This document shows, piece after piece, positions 24,879 through 32,685 of a stretch of 64,000 bases of DNA (its first letter is position 1; each line of letters opens with the position of its first letter). Location: NCBI RefSeq assembly GCF_030817535.1, contig NZ_JAUSZL010000002.1, forward strand, positions 4,030,001 to 4,094,000, read 5' to 3'. Source of the DNA: Streptomyces sp. V3I8. Lineage in GTDB: Bacteria; Actinomycetota; Actinomycetes; Streptomycetales; Streptomycetaceae. The notes beneath the pieces are model-generated. The model saw nothing but the letters and a program-made list of their open reading frames with translations, was not told the DNA's origin and ran no database searches. Position numbers and translations under genes: made by a program.

Positions 24879-25865
24879 CTAGGGCTCGACCACGACCTCC
24901 TGGGCGGCGGCCGTCGTGTCGGCGACCAGCCGGGCGTCCAGCGGGACGTTCCGCTTGACGAGGCCGAGGGCGATCGGGCCGAGCTCGTGGTGGCGTACGG
25001 AGGTCGTGACGAAGCCGATCTTGCGTCCCTCCGGTCCCTCGTCCGCGAGGCGCAGCTCCGCGCCGTGCGGCGGCAGGAGGACCTCGCTGCCGTCCAGGTG
25101 CAGGAAGACGAGCCTGCGCGGCGGCTTGCCGAGGTTCTGGACGCGGGCGACGGTCTCCTGGCCCCGGTAGCAGCCCTTCTGCAGATGCACCGCGCTGCCG
25201 ATCCAGCCCAGCTCGTGCGGGATGGTGCGGTGGTCGGTCTCGAAGCCGAGCCGCGGGCGGTGCTGCTCGACGCGCAGCGCCTCGTACGCGAGGAGCCCGA
25301 CCGCCGGACCGTGCCCGCCCGCGTCCTTGCCGGTGTCCCGGGCGAAGGACTCCAGCTCCGCGCGCGGCAGGAACAGATCCCGCCCGTACGACGTCTCGCG
25401 CACGACGGCGTCCTCGGGGGCCGCGGCGATGGACCCGGCCGGCAGGTGCACGACCGCGAACTCGCCGGTCCGGTCGGTGACCTCGACGCGGTAGAAGAAC
25501 TTCATCGACTCCAGGTAGGCGATCAGCGCCTCCTGCGTGCCGGGCTCGACGTGCGCCCAGGTCGTCGTCCCGTCGTCGACGAGGTACAGCGCGTGCTCGA
25601 CGTGGCCGTTGGCGGAGAGGATCAGCGCCTCGGTTGCCTGCCCCGCCGGGAGGTCGCTGACGTGCTGGGTGAGCAGCAGGTGCAGCCAGCTCAGCCGGTC
25701 CGCACCGGTGACGGCGACCACCCCGCGGTGCGAGAGGTCCACGAAACCGGTGCCGTCGGCGAGGGCACGCTGCTCGCGGAACAGGTCGCCGTAGTGCGCG
25801 GCTACGCCTTCGTCCACTCCCTCGGCGGGAACGGCACCGGGCAGGGACAGCAGAGGGCTCTTCAT
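24879..25865 (-). CDS. ygfZ: YgfZ/GcvT-like folate-binding protein
   Basis: 328 residues, the YgfZ family that supports Fe-S protein repair in a tetrahydrofolate-dependent way. The signature motif KGCYRGQE (K-G-C-Y-x-G-Q-E) at about residue 235 includes the conserved Cys. An aminomethyltransferase-like fold begins with DLSHRGVVAVTGADRLSWLH. Start at 25865 (MKSPLLSLPG). It follows nur by 34 bp and may be cotranscribed; TAGGCT 8 bases before the ATG could also give its own promoter. Confidence 0.88.
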   Translation of the reverse strand: MKSPLLSLPGAVPAEGVDEGVAAHYGDLFREQRALADGTGFVDLSHRGVVAVTGADRLSWLHLLLTQHVSDLPAGQATEALILSANGHVEHALYLVDDGTTTWAHVEPGTQEALIAYLESMKFFYRVEVTDRTGEFAVVHLPAGSIAAAPEDAVVRETSYGRDLFLPRAELESFARDTGKDAGGHGPAVGLLAYEALRVEQHRPRLGFETDHRTIPHELGWIGSAVHLQKGCYRGQETVARVQNLGKPPRRLVFLHLDGSEVLLPPHGAELRLADEGPEGRKIGFVTTSVRHHELGPIALGLVKRNVPLDARLVADTTAAAQEVVVEP

Positions 25866-25899
25866 ATCCACACAGCCTACGACCGCGCCGGTGCCGTTT

Positions 25900-26391
25900 T
25901 TATTTCTTGGCACCCGTGACATCCGCGGCGTCCGGCTCCGCCGCGCAGTCCGCGCAGCGGCCGAAGATCGCGAAGTGCTTCATGTCGGTGACGAAACCGA
26001 AGGTCTCACGGAGCTTGGCGGTGAAGTCGGCGGCGACCTCGATGTCCGCCTCGATGACGTTCGTGCAGTCCCGGCAGACCAGGTGGATGTGGTGGTGCCG
26101 GTCCGCGAGGTGGTACGTGGGCGCCCCGTGCCCCAGGTGCGCGTGCGAGACCAGCCCGAGCTCCTCCAGGAGCTCCAGGGTCCGGTACACCGTGGAGATG
26201 TTGACCCCCGACGCCGTCCTGCGCACTTCCACGAGGATGTCGTCGGGAGTCGCGTGCTCCAGGGTGTCCACCGCTTCGAGCACGAGCTGCCGCTGGGGCG
26301 TCAGCCGGTAGCCGCGCTGCCGCAGATCGCTCTTCCAGTCGGTGTCCGTGCCGGTGCCCGTGCCTTCGGTGCTGCTTCCAGTGCTCACCAC
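25900..26391 (-). CDS. nur: nickel uptake regulator Nur (Fur family)
   Basis: 163 residues. Fur-type winged helix (LRQRGYRLTPQRQLVLEAVD, NISTVYRTLELLEELGLV), then a dimerisation/metal domain with the His cluster HLADRHHHIHLVC, two CxxC pairs (CRDC and CADC) and MKHFAIFG. The sequence closely matches S. coelicolor Nur, which represses nickel transport and sodF and so activates sodN when nickel is present. An extra GSSTEGTGTGTDT low-complexity stretch follows MVST. The GTG at 26391 has TAGACT 7 bases upstream, within the short gap after the FABP gene, so nur can be expressed alone. Confidence 0.92.
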   Translation of the reverse strand: MVSTGSSTEGTGTGTDTDWKSDLRQRGYRLTPQRQLVLEAVDTLEHATPDDILVEVRRTASGVNISTVYRTLELLEELGLVSHAHLGHGAPTYHLADRHHHIHLVCRDCTNVIEADIEVAADFTAKLRETFGFVTDMKHFAIFGRCADCAAEPDAADVTGAKK

Positions 26392-26398
26392 ACCCGGA

Positions 26399-26404
26399 AG
26401 TCTA
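26399..26404 (-). promoter_or_regulatory. predicted -10 (TAGACT) of nur, leaderless
   Basis: Seven bases before GTG at 26391, between nur and the FABP gene stop. Confidence 0.5.
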
Positions 26405-26407
26405 GGA

Positions 26408-26983
26408 CTACTTGAAGAAAGCGATCCCGTCGTCCGGCATGTCGTCCGGGAGGGCCTTCGCCCAGCGCTCGACGTCCTCGGGGCTGACGACCTTCTTGAG
26501 CTGCGCCGACATGTACGGGCGCAGGGTGACCTCGGGGGTCTGCTTCTCGCCGACCCACATGAGATCGCTCTTCACGTAGCCGTACAGACGCTTGCCGCCG
26601 CTGTACGGACCCGAGGCGGCCGTCCGGGCGACCGCGTCCGTGACCAGGTCGATCTGCGGCTTCTTGTCGGCCAGCTCGCCGTACCAGACCTCGACCACGC
26701 CGTCGTCGCGGACCATCACGACCTCGACCTTGCGGTCCTTGTCGATGCGCCAGAAGCCCGATTCGGACTCCAGCGGGCGCACCTTGTTGCCCTCGGCGTC
26801 GAGGACCCAGGTGTGCGAGTGGTACTCCAGGAAGTCCCGCCCGTCGTGGGTGAAACTGACCTCCTGGCCGAAGTTGCACTTCTCGTCGCCGGGGAAGTCG
26901 TGGACGCCCGCGCCGGTCCACTGCCCGAGCAGGAAGACGAGCGGGACGAGGTCCTTGTGCAGGTCGGACGGGATCTCGATCAT
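26408..26983 (-). CDS. FABP/nitrobindin-like beta-barrel protein (DUF1794)
   Basis: 191 residues, ten-stranded barrel family related to nitrobindin. The N-terminal signature is LLGQWTGAGVHDFPGDEKC (G-x-W-x-G-x-G), with later FLEYHSHTW. Nitrobindins bind haem through a C-terminal His and isomerise peroxynitrite. In this sequence the C-terminal strand reads LRPYMSAQLKKV and I see no His in that place, so haem binding is doubtful. It lies 16 bp upstream of nur on the same strand. Start at 26983 (MIEIPSDLHKD) is the usual one. Confidence 0.85.
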   Translation of the reverse strand: MIEIPSDLHKDLVPLVFLLGQWTGAGVHDFPGDEKCNFGQEVSFTHDGRDFLEYHSHTWVLDAEGNKVRPLESESGFWRIDKDRKVEVVMVRDDGVVEVWYGELADKKPQIDLVTDAVARTAASGPYSGGKRLYGYVKSDLMWVGEKQTPEVTLRPYMSAQLKKVVSPEDVERWAKALPDDMPDDGIAFFK

Positions 26984-27008
26984 GAGGTCGGCAGTTCCTA
27001 GGTGGGGG

Positions 27009-27110
27009 TCAGCGCTGGCCCTGGTACAGCTTCTTCACGGCGAGCCCGGTGAAGGCGAGGACGCCGACACAGACCAGGACCAGCAGAGCTTCGAAGAAGT
27101 ACTCAAGCAC
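27009..27110 (-). CDS. 33-residue single-pass membrane protein
   Basis: GTG CTT GAG start at 27110 with GAGGAG 8 bases upstream encodes a peptide with one membrane segment (FFEALLVLVCVGVLAFTGLA) and a basic end (VKKLYQGQR). The sequence looks conserved in Streptomyces at this place. It is the first gene of a run with FABP and nur. Function unknown. Confidence 0.7.
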   Translation of the reverse strand: MLEYFFEALLVLVCVGVLAFTGLAVKKLYQGQR

Positions 27111-27282
27111 GGGGTGCTCCTCGGGTGACACGGTGATGGGCGGTACAGAGCCGGTCCCCACTCTAGTGGGGGTGGGGACCGGTGCTCTCTCCGAGGTCCG
27201 CCGGTCAGCGCAAGGGTCGGTCCGCGATCGGTCCAAGGCCGGTCCGAGGTCGGTGCGCGGGCGGTGCGCGGGCGGTGCGAGA

Positions 27283-28260
27283 TCAGCCCAGCAGCTGGCT
27301 CTGCAGGACCACCGTCTGCTGGAACGGGACCGCCTCCGCGGTGCCCTTGCGGGACTGCACGATCACCGCGACGGTGTCCCCCGCCCCCAGGTACGCCTGC
27401 CGGACCTGCTCGGTGCCGTACGGCTTCATCTCGTCGGCGGCCAGCCGCACGACGCCGTCGACCTGGGAGGCCCCCGGGAAGCGCGCGTCGTCGACGACGT
27501 CCTCGGTTCCGCGCAGGTCGTACTTCGGGACGTCGAACGAGGTGAGCTCACCGGCGAACAGGGCGTCCACGACGGCGGCCGTGGAGAACTGCAGCAGGTA
27601 GACGCGCGCGTGCGTACCGTCCGGCATGGTCCAGCCGCGCGCCGCGATGTGCCGCAGGCCGCGGTCGGTGAGCAGCTGCCCGACGGTCTCGCGGTCGTCC
27701 TTCGAGGCGTACTCCGCCAGGAAGGTCTTCTCCGCCAGCCAGCCGTCCTCGCCGCGCAGCTCCGCGTCCGCCTTCGCGCCCTGCGGGGCCGGCAGTACGA
27801 GCTTGCGCAGGTCGGCGTAGTGGGTGCCGGTCCTGTTCCCGTCGGCCAGGGGGGCCGGGCTGCCGGCGGGCACCGGCGGCCTGCTGATCGCCGGGTAGTC
27901 CCAGCGCCCGTCCGACGCGGTCGCCAGACCGGGTACGTCCGTGCGCTCCATCCGGGTGACGCCGTACGCGGACGCCGCGCCGACCGCCGCGAAGACCACG
28001 ACGGCGGCGGTCCAGCGCAGGGCGGCGCGCAGCAGCCGCCGGTCCCCCCGGCCGCCCGGCTTCACCTGAGGCGCGGGTGCGGTGACCGGTTCGGTCGGTG
28101 CGGGTGCGGTGGTCGGTGCGGTCGGTACGGGTGCTGTGGTCGGTGCGGTCGGTACGGGTGCTGTGGTCGGTGCGGTCGGTACGGGTGCTGTGGTCGGTGC
28201 GGTCGGTACGGGTGCTGTGGTCGGTGCGGTCGGGTCGGTCATGGTGTCTCGGTCGGTCAT
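27283..28260 (-). CDS. anchored extracytoplasmic protein, third gene of operon
   Basis: 325 residues: cytosolic Thr/Ala/Pro repeat region (about 9-65), one membrane segment (about 80-102), then an extracytoplasmic domain (about 115-325). The domain opens with YADLRKLVLPAPQGAKAD, a motif shared with the first gene of the operon. The repeat consists of 9-residue units TAPTTAPVP. ATGA overlap with the upstream gene shows translational coupling. No family with a known function recognised. Confidence 0.75.
   Translation of the reverse strand: MTDRDTMTDPTAPTTAPVPTAPTTAPVPTAPTTAPVPTAPTTAPVPTAPTTAPAPTEPVTAPAPQVKPGGRGDRRLLRAALRWTAAVVVFAAVGAASAYGVTRMERTDVPGLATASDGRWDYPAISRPPVPAGSPAPLADGNRTGTHYADLRKLVLPAPQGAKADAELRGEDGWLAEKTFLAEYASKDDRETVGQLLTDRGLRHIAARGWTMPDGTHARVYLLQFSTAAVVDALFAGELTSFDVPKYDLRGTEDVVDDARFPGASQVDGVVRLAADEMKPYGTEQVRQAYLGAGDTVAVIVQSRKGTAEAVPFQQTVVLQSQLLG
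28111..28235. repeat. 27-bp in-frame minisatellite
   Basis: Four perfect copies plus degenerate edges of a 27-bp unit (contains GGTCGGTACGGGTGCTGTG) that encodes the cytosolic Thr-Ala-Pro repeat of the gene at 27283. Copy number changes keep the reading frame. Confidence 0.9.
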
Positions 28261-29243
28261 ACCGCCTCCCCCGGCTCGGCGATGCGGTCGAGCTGCTCGC
28301 GCAGGAGTTCCGCGGCGCCCTTGGTGTTGAGTGGCTTGGCCCCGTACGCGGTCGCGCTCACCATCACGTCGCCCTTGTAGGCGGAGCAGATCATCATGTC
28401 GAGCTTCTCGTCGGCGTCCTTCGGCGGCAGGAAGCACCGGGCGTTCTTGTGGCCCTTGATCTCCGGGCCCTCGCGGAAGACGTCCAGAGCGGTCAGGAAC
28501 TCGTTCTGGAAGGTGGCGGTGTCGCGCACGGTCTTCGCGTCCGTCCGGGACAGCACGATCTCGGCCGTGAAGAGATTGCCGGTGCCGTTGAGGGTGTCGG
28601 AGCTGAGGTAGCTGCGCATCGCCATGCCCTTGATCCGCTCCTTGTCGATCTGCTTCTCCAGGCGCAGGCGCTGGGAGCGGGGCAGGTCACGGAGCGACTG
28701 CTTGCGCAGCTCGGCGGCCTGACGGCCGCTGAGCTCGGAGTCGGCGCCGAGCTCGTCGATGTCGGGACCGCGTCCGTAGCCGGCACCGTCGGCGTCGAAG
28801 TAGCCGTCCGCGGCGGGGGCGTAGGGCACCAGCATGGCGGCGAGTCCCGAGGCCGTTCCCGACTTCGCCTTCGCCTTCGACTTCGTCTCCGCCTTGGGCC
28901 GGTCGTCCTGCGCCGCTTTCGGGAAACGCCAGACGGGGGCTCCCGCGTCACGGTCGGCGCCGTCGACGGTCACGGCGGTGAAGCCCACGCCCGCGACGAC
29001 GGCGGCAAGGAGGGCGCCGCAGGCAGCGACGGCGGCGATGCGGCCGCGTCGTACGGGTTTCTTCGTGGGCTCGGTCCCGGCGGCCTCGCCGGCGGTCTCA
29101 CCGGCTGTCTCACCGGCGGTCTCACCGGTGGCGACCTCGGCGATCACCTCGGCGGTCTCGTCCGTGGTCACCTCGGCCGGCGCCTCCGCAGGCGCGGGCT
29201 CGCCTTGTCCGTCGGGTCCCGGTCTGTCGGGGTTCTCGTTCAC
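28257..29243 (-). CDS. anchored extracytoplasmic protein, second gene of operon
   Basis: 328 residues. An acidic Glu/Thr/Ala head with GETA repeats, basic KKPVRRGR before a membrane segment (about 70-92), then a charged extracytoplasmic domain with two Cys (ARCFLPP and MMICSAY) that could form a disulfide. GTG at 29243 overlaps the upstream stop (GTGA), and its own stop overlaps the next start (ATGA). Function unknown. Confidence 0.75.
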   Translation of the reverse strand: MNENPDRPGPDGQGEPAPAEAPAEVTTDETAEVIAEVATGETAGETAGETAGEAAGTEPTKKPVRRGRIAAVAACGALLAAVVAGVGFTAVTVDGADRDAGAPVWRFPKAAQDDRPKAETKSKAKAKSGTASGLAAMLVPYAPAADGYFDADGAGYGRGPDIDELGADSELSGRQAAELRKQSLRDLPRSQRLRLEKQIDKERIKGMAMRSYLSSDTLNGTGNLFTAEIVLSRTDAKTVRDTATFQNEFLTALDVFREGPEIKGHKNARCFLPPKDADEKLDMMICSAYKGDVMVSATAYGAKPLNTKGAAELLREQLDRIAEPGEAV

Positions 29244-30097
29244 AGCCGCCTCATCTGCCGCTCGGCCAAGTCCATGATCTTCTTCTCGGGGATCGGCTTC
29301 GTGTCGTAGACCCAGATCTCCATGGCGATGTCGCCGCGCCAGGCGTGCGCCTCCGCCGAGTACATCGGCAGGTAGCCGGGCTCCTGGTCGGGCTCGGTCC
29401 GGACGTACGCCATGCCGTCGCCCGTGCCCGGGACGGGCCGGCTGCGGGTGCTGCTCTGCTCCTCGGCCCACCCGTACGCGCTCTCGGCGCGTTTGCCCGC
29501 ACCGGTGACCTCTTCCTGGCGGTACTGCACGAGCCTGATCTCGACCTCGTAGGTGCTGCCCTCGCGCCATGCGGTGACGGCCGCCCGCCGGAACTCGTCC
29601 CCGACGAGGCTGTCGAAGGCCTCGTCGGGCTCGGTGAAGTTGGACGAGTACTCGGCGAGTGACATCCAGTCGCCCTCCTCGTCGGTCGCGAAGGCGCTGT
29701 CCCGGGCCCCCTTCGGCCGCTCGACCAGCAGCTTGCGCAGGTCGCCGTCGGCCCGCACCTTCGGGTCCTGCGCGGCCGACAGGGGCTCGGGCCCCGCGCC
29801 CTCGGCCTGCGCGACAACCGGCTGCGAGAGCGACGGCAGCGCGGTGGGCCCGCGGTCGGCCTGGACCAGGTATCCGGCACAGGTACCGGCGACCAGTCCG
29901 AGCACGGCGGCCGTGGCGATCAGGAGCGCCGTACGCCCCTGCCGGCGCCCCCGTACGGCGGGCACCGCTTCCCCGGCCGGGGCGGCCGGAGGCGCTCCAG
30001 GCGTTTCAGGTGTTTCAGACGTTTCAGGCGTTTCAACTACTTCAGGTACTGCAAGCACTTCAGGTACTTCACGTACTTCCAAAACGTCGTCCCCCAC
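29240..30097 (-). CDS. anchored extracytoplasmic protein, first gene of operon
   Basis: 285 residues. Cytosolic Glu/Val/Pro/Thr repeats (about 5-33, ETPETSETPETPG), a basic GRRQGR, membrane segment (about 57-75) and an extracytoplasmic domain with DGDLRKLLVERPKGARDS, which matches the third gene. The repeat region is encoded with unusually AT-rich codons (GAA GTA CCT, GAA ACG CCT) unlike the rest. GTG start at 30097. Nothing similar with a known role is recognised; a cell-surface complex of the three products is inference. Confidence 0.75.
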   Translation of the reverse strand: MGDDVLEVREVPEVLAVPEVVETPETSETPETPGAPPAAPAGEAVPAVRGRRQGRTALLIATAAVLGLVAGTCAGYLVQADRGPTALPSLSQPVVAQAEGAGPEPLSAAQDPKVRADGDLRKLLVERPKGARDSAFATDEEGDWMSLAEYSSNFTEPDEAFDSLVGDEFRRAAVTAWREGSTYEVEIRLVQYRQEEVTGAGKRAESAYGWAEEQSSTRSRPVPGTGDGMAYVRTEPDQEPGYLPMYSAEAHAWRGDIAMEIWVYDTKPIPEKKIMDLAERQMRRL

Positions 30098-30174
30098 AGA
30101 ACGCGAAGCGCGGATTCCGTATCCGCGCGCACAGGAGACCCATGGCCAACGCTTTGGGTTGCCACGGAGTTGAT

Positions 30175-30180
30175 TACGAT
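30175..30180 (+). promoter_or_regulatory. predicted -10 (TACGAT) of a leaderless transcript
   Basis: Six bases before the ATG at 30187. Confidence 0.5.
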
Positions 30181-30186
30181 TCGGCC

Positions 30187-30549
30187 ATGGCGAAGAAGCT
30201 CGTGATCAAGGTGACAGCGGGAGCGGACGCTCCCGAACGCTGTTCGCAGGCCTTCACGGTGGCGGCGGTCGCCGTGGCCAGCGGGGTGGAGGTCTCGCTC
30301 TGGCTGACCGGGGAGTCCGCGTGGTTCGCGCTGCCGGGGCGTGCCGCCGAGTTCGAACTGCCGCACGCGGCCCCGCTGCCCAGCCTGCTCGAATCGATCC
30401 TGGCCGGAGGGCGCCTCACCCTCTGTACGCAGTGCGCGGCCCGCCGCGACATCTCGGAGAAGGACGTCATCGACGGCGTACGGATCGCCGGCGCGCAGCT
30501 CTTCGTGCAGGAGGCGCTCGCGGACGACACCCAGGCGCTCGTCTACTGA
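30187..30549 (+). CDS. DsrE/DsrF-like family protein
   Basis: 120 residues, the DsrE fold (MAKKLVIKVTAGADAPERC, AFTVAAVAVASGVEVSLWL, LTLCTQCAARRDISEKDV). DsrE proteins carry persulfide on a conserved Cys; candidates here are the CTQC pair at about residues 79-82. The sulfurtransferase operon is 1.5 kb away, so a sulfur-trafficking role is plausible, not shown. The TACGAT hexamer upstream supports the start. Confidence 0.85.
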   Translation: MAKKLVIKVTAGADAPERCSQAFTVAAVAVASGVEVSLWLTGESAWFALPGRAAEFELPHAAPLPSLLESILAGGRLTLCTQCAARRDISEKDVIDGVRIAGAQLFVQEALADDTQALVY

Positions 30550-30589
30550 GGTACTGAGGGTTGCCGGTTCTCCCTGTCACTGCCGACTG

Positions 30590-30853
30590 TCACTGCCGGC
30601 GGCGCTTCTTGCCGTCCAGTTCGTCCCACCACTCGTCGGAGCGGTCGTCGCCGGAGGGGGCGTCCCACCAGCGGTCGTCGGGGCCGCGGCGGTTGGCGAC
30701 CATCGCCGCGAGGGGCGGGATCACCATCGCCACGACGCACATGCCCACGGCCACGGGGACCGACCAGAGCCGTACGACCGACCAGGCCAGCACGAACAGT
30801 CCGATGCACGTCCCCATCATGGCGAAGTAGACGTGCCGCCTTCGCGCATACAT
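30590..30853 (-). CDS. DUF3099 family membrane protein
   Basis: 87 residues with two membrane segments (about 9-27 and 31-52) and a Trp/Asp-rich cytosolic tail (DDRWWDAPSGDDRSDEWWDE). TACGCT 6 bases before the ATG predicts a leaderless mRNA. Function unknown. Confidence 0.85.
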   Translation of the reverse strand: MYARRRHVYFAMMGTCIGLFVLAWSVVRLWSVPVAVGMCVVAMVIPPLAAMVANRRGPDDRWWDAPSGDDRSDEWWDELDGKKRRRQ

Positions 30854-30859
30854 ACGTCC

Positions 30860-30865
30860 AGCGTA
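30860..30865 (-). promoter_or_regulatory. predicted -10 (TACGCT) of the DUF3099 gene
   Basis: Six bases before the ATG at 30853. Confidence 0.5.
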
Positions 30866-30890
30866 GAGCGCCTGCCTGCGGACCGGGCAA

Positions 30891-30950
30891 GCCGAAGGGC
30901 CACACCCCGTACCGGAAAGCGTCCAACCCCCGGGGGTGCGGCCCTTCGGC
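30891..30950 (-). terminator. terminator of the sulfurtransferase operon
   Basis: 18-bp stem with one mismatch (30891-30908 with 30933-30950, arm GCCGAAGGGCCACACCCC), 24-base loop, 60 bases after the DUF1416 stop. Confidence 0.75.
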
Positions 30951-31010
30951 CGTTCATACGGTGCGAACCGCCGGACGGTTCAGACCGTACGGACGGTTCA
31001 TGCGGACGGG

Positions 31011-31298
31011 TCAGACGGCGATGGCCACCTCGGCCAGGCCGCCGGTCTGAGCGACGACCGTGCGGTCCGCCGTGGCGCCCGGAACGAGGGCGCGGACGGT
31101 CCAGGTGCCTTCGGCCGCGTAGAAGCGGAACTGTCCGGTCGCCGAGGTCGGGACCTCGGCGGTGAACTCGCCCGTCGAGTCCAGGAGGCGGACGTAGCCC
31201 ACCACCGGCTCGCCGTCCTTGGTCACCTGACCCTGGATGGTGGTCTCACCGGGCTTGATCGTCGAGGCATCGGGGCCGCCGGCCTTCGCTCCACACAT
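31011..31298 (-). CDS. DUF1416 domain protein
   Basis: 95 residues starting MCGAKAGGPD and forming a beta-sandwich-like repeat (IQGQVTKDGEPVVGYVRLLD, FRFYAAEGTWTVRALVPG). Always found behind an actinobacterial thiosulfate sulfurtransferase gene in my recollection, as here (37-bp gap). AAGGACGG precedes the ATG. The Cys at position 2 is a candidate sulfur acceptor, which is inference. Confidence 0.88.
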   Translation of the reverse strand: MCGAKAGGPDASTIKPGETTIQGQVTKDGEPVVGYVRLLDSTGEFTAEVPTSATGQFRFYAAEGTWTVRALVPGATADRTVVAQTGGLAEVAIAV

Positions 31299-31335
31299 GT
31301 TCGTTTCCGTCCTTGAGTCCTTGAGGCCGTGAGGG

Positions 31336-32175
31336 TTACTTGTTGGCGCCGAGCTCGATCGGCACGCCGACGAGGGAGCCGTACTCGGTCCACGAACCGT
31401 CGTAGTTCTTGACGTTCTCGACGCCGAGCAGCTCGTGCAGCACGAACCAGGTCAGCGCGGAGCGCTCACCGATGCGGCACAGCGCGATGGTGTCCTTCGA
31501 CAGGTCGACCTGCTCGTCCTCGTAGAGCGCCTTGAGCTCGTCGTCGGACTTGAAGGTGCCGTCGTCGTTGGCGTTCTTCGACCACGGGATGTTGCGCGAG
31601 GACGGCACGTGGCCGGGGCGCTGCGACTGCTCCTGCGGCAGGTGCGCGGGGGCGAGCAGCTTGCCGGAGAACTCGTCGGGCGAGCGGACGTCGACGATGT
31701 TCTGCTGACCGATCGCGGCGACGACGTCGTCACGGAAGGCGCGGATCGCCTTGTTCTGCGGCTTGGCCTTGTACTCGGTCCTCGCGCGGGTCGGGACCTC
31801 GTCGACCAGGTCGCGGGAGTCGAGCTCCCACTTCTTGCGGCCGCCGTCGAGGAGCTTGACGCTCTCGTGGCCGTACAGCTTGAAGTACCAGTAGGCGTAG
31901 GACGCGAACCAGTTGTTGTTGCCGCCGTAGAGCACGACCAGGGTGTCGTTGCCGATGCCCTTCTCCGACAGGAGCTTCTCGAAGCCCTCCTGGTCGATGA
32001 AGTCACGGCGGACCGGGTCCTGGAGGTCCTTGGTCCAGTCGATCCGGATGGCGTTCCTGATGTGGTTCTTGTCGTACGCGGACGTGTCCTCGTCGACCTC
32101 GACGACGGCCACGTTCGGGTCGTCCAGGTGTTCCTGGACCCAGTCGGCGTCTACCAGGACGTCACTGCGGCTCAT
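31336..32175 (-). CDS. sseA: thiosulfate/3-mercaptopyruvate sulfurtransferase (rhodanese)
   Basis: 279 residues, two rhodanese domains. The N-terminal one is inactive (about 1-125: DVLVDADWVQEHLDDPNVAV); the C-terminal one has the active-site loop CRIGERS with the catalytic Cys at 233. It transfers sulfane sulfur to cyanide or protein thiols. GGAGGAGA precedes the ATG. The operon continues into DUF1416 and is headed by a 26-codon leader peptide with two Cys codons. The symbol is by family; actinobacterial copies are also called cysA/rhdA. Confidence 0.88.
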   Translation of the reverse strand: MSRSDVLVDADWVQEHLDDPNVAVVEVDEDTSAYDKNHIRNAIRIDWTKDLQDPVRRDFIDQEGFEKLLSEKGIGNDTLVVLYGGNNNWFASYAYWYFKLYGHESVKLLDGGRKKWELDSRDLVDEVPTRARTEYKAKPQNKAIRAFRDDVVAAIGQQNIVDVRSPDEFSGKLLAPAHLPQEQSQRPGHVPSSRNIPWSKNANDDGTFKSDDELKALYEDEQVDLSKDTIALCRIGERSALTWFVLHELLGVENVKNYDGSWTEYGSLVGVPIELGANK

Positions 32176-32358
32176 GCTCGTTCTCCTCCGGGGCAGTTAC
32201 GGCGGGGCGGTGCGTCGGTGCGCAATGCGGGTGCGGCTGCGGATACGCGCTCGGCGGCCGGGACCGCGCGGGCGTATGCGGCGCGGGGGCGGCCCTGACA
32301 GGAAGGTCGGGGGCCCGGCTCGCGGAAGGACGGATGGACGGTGCTTCCGCGCTTCCGC

Positions 32359-32439
32359 TCAGAAAGTGCGACAGAGCATGGCGGCGACGCGGCACAGGTC
32401 CACTGCCCGCCGCTTCGTGAGATCCGCCTGGCGCTTCAT
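32359..32439 (-). CDS. putative Cys-containing leader peptide of the sulfurtransferase operon
   Basis: 26-codon frame, too short for usual gene calling: MKRQADLTKRRAVDLCR followed by VAAMLCRTF and a TGA. Very similar peptides stand in front of sulfur genes in other Streptomyces. The two Cys codons late in the frame and the 183-bp gap to the sulfurtransferase start suggest attenuation by Cys-tRNA availability, which is inference. No strong hairpin pair was identified by eye. Confidence 0.75.
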   Translation of the reverse strand: MKRQADLTKRRAVDLCRVAAMLCRTF

Positions 32440-32685
32440 GGGTCGATCGTAAGGACGGACAGGCGGACATGTCACCGGGGTGTCGCATGCTGAGACGCGA
32501 TCGTCCGCGATGTGATACGAGGAAGGGGCCCGGCCTGCCGTGGCGGTCCGCGGGCCGTGCGTGACCCCGGTCGCGCCTCTCGCGCATCTGCTGGGCGGAC
32601 GGGGGCGTCTCGCCTTTCGGACGGATGTGCGGATGCCGGGGGTCCCGCCACCGGGTGGCCGAGCGACCGGCCTACTGGTGGTCGG

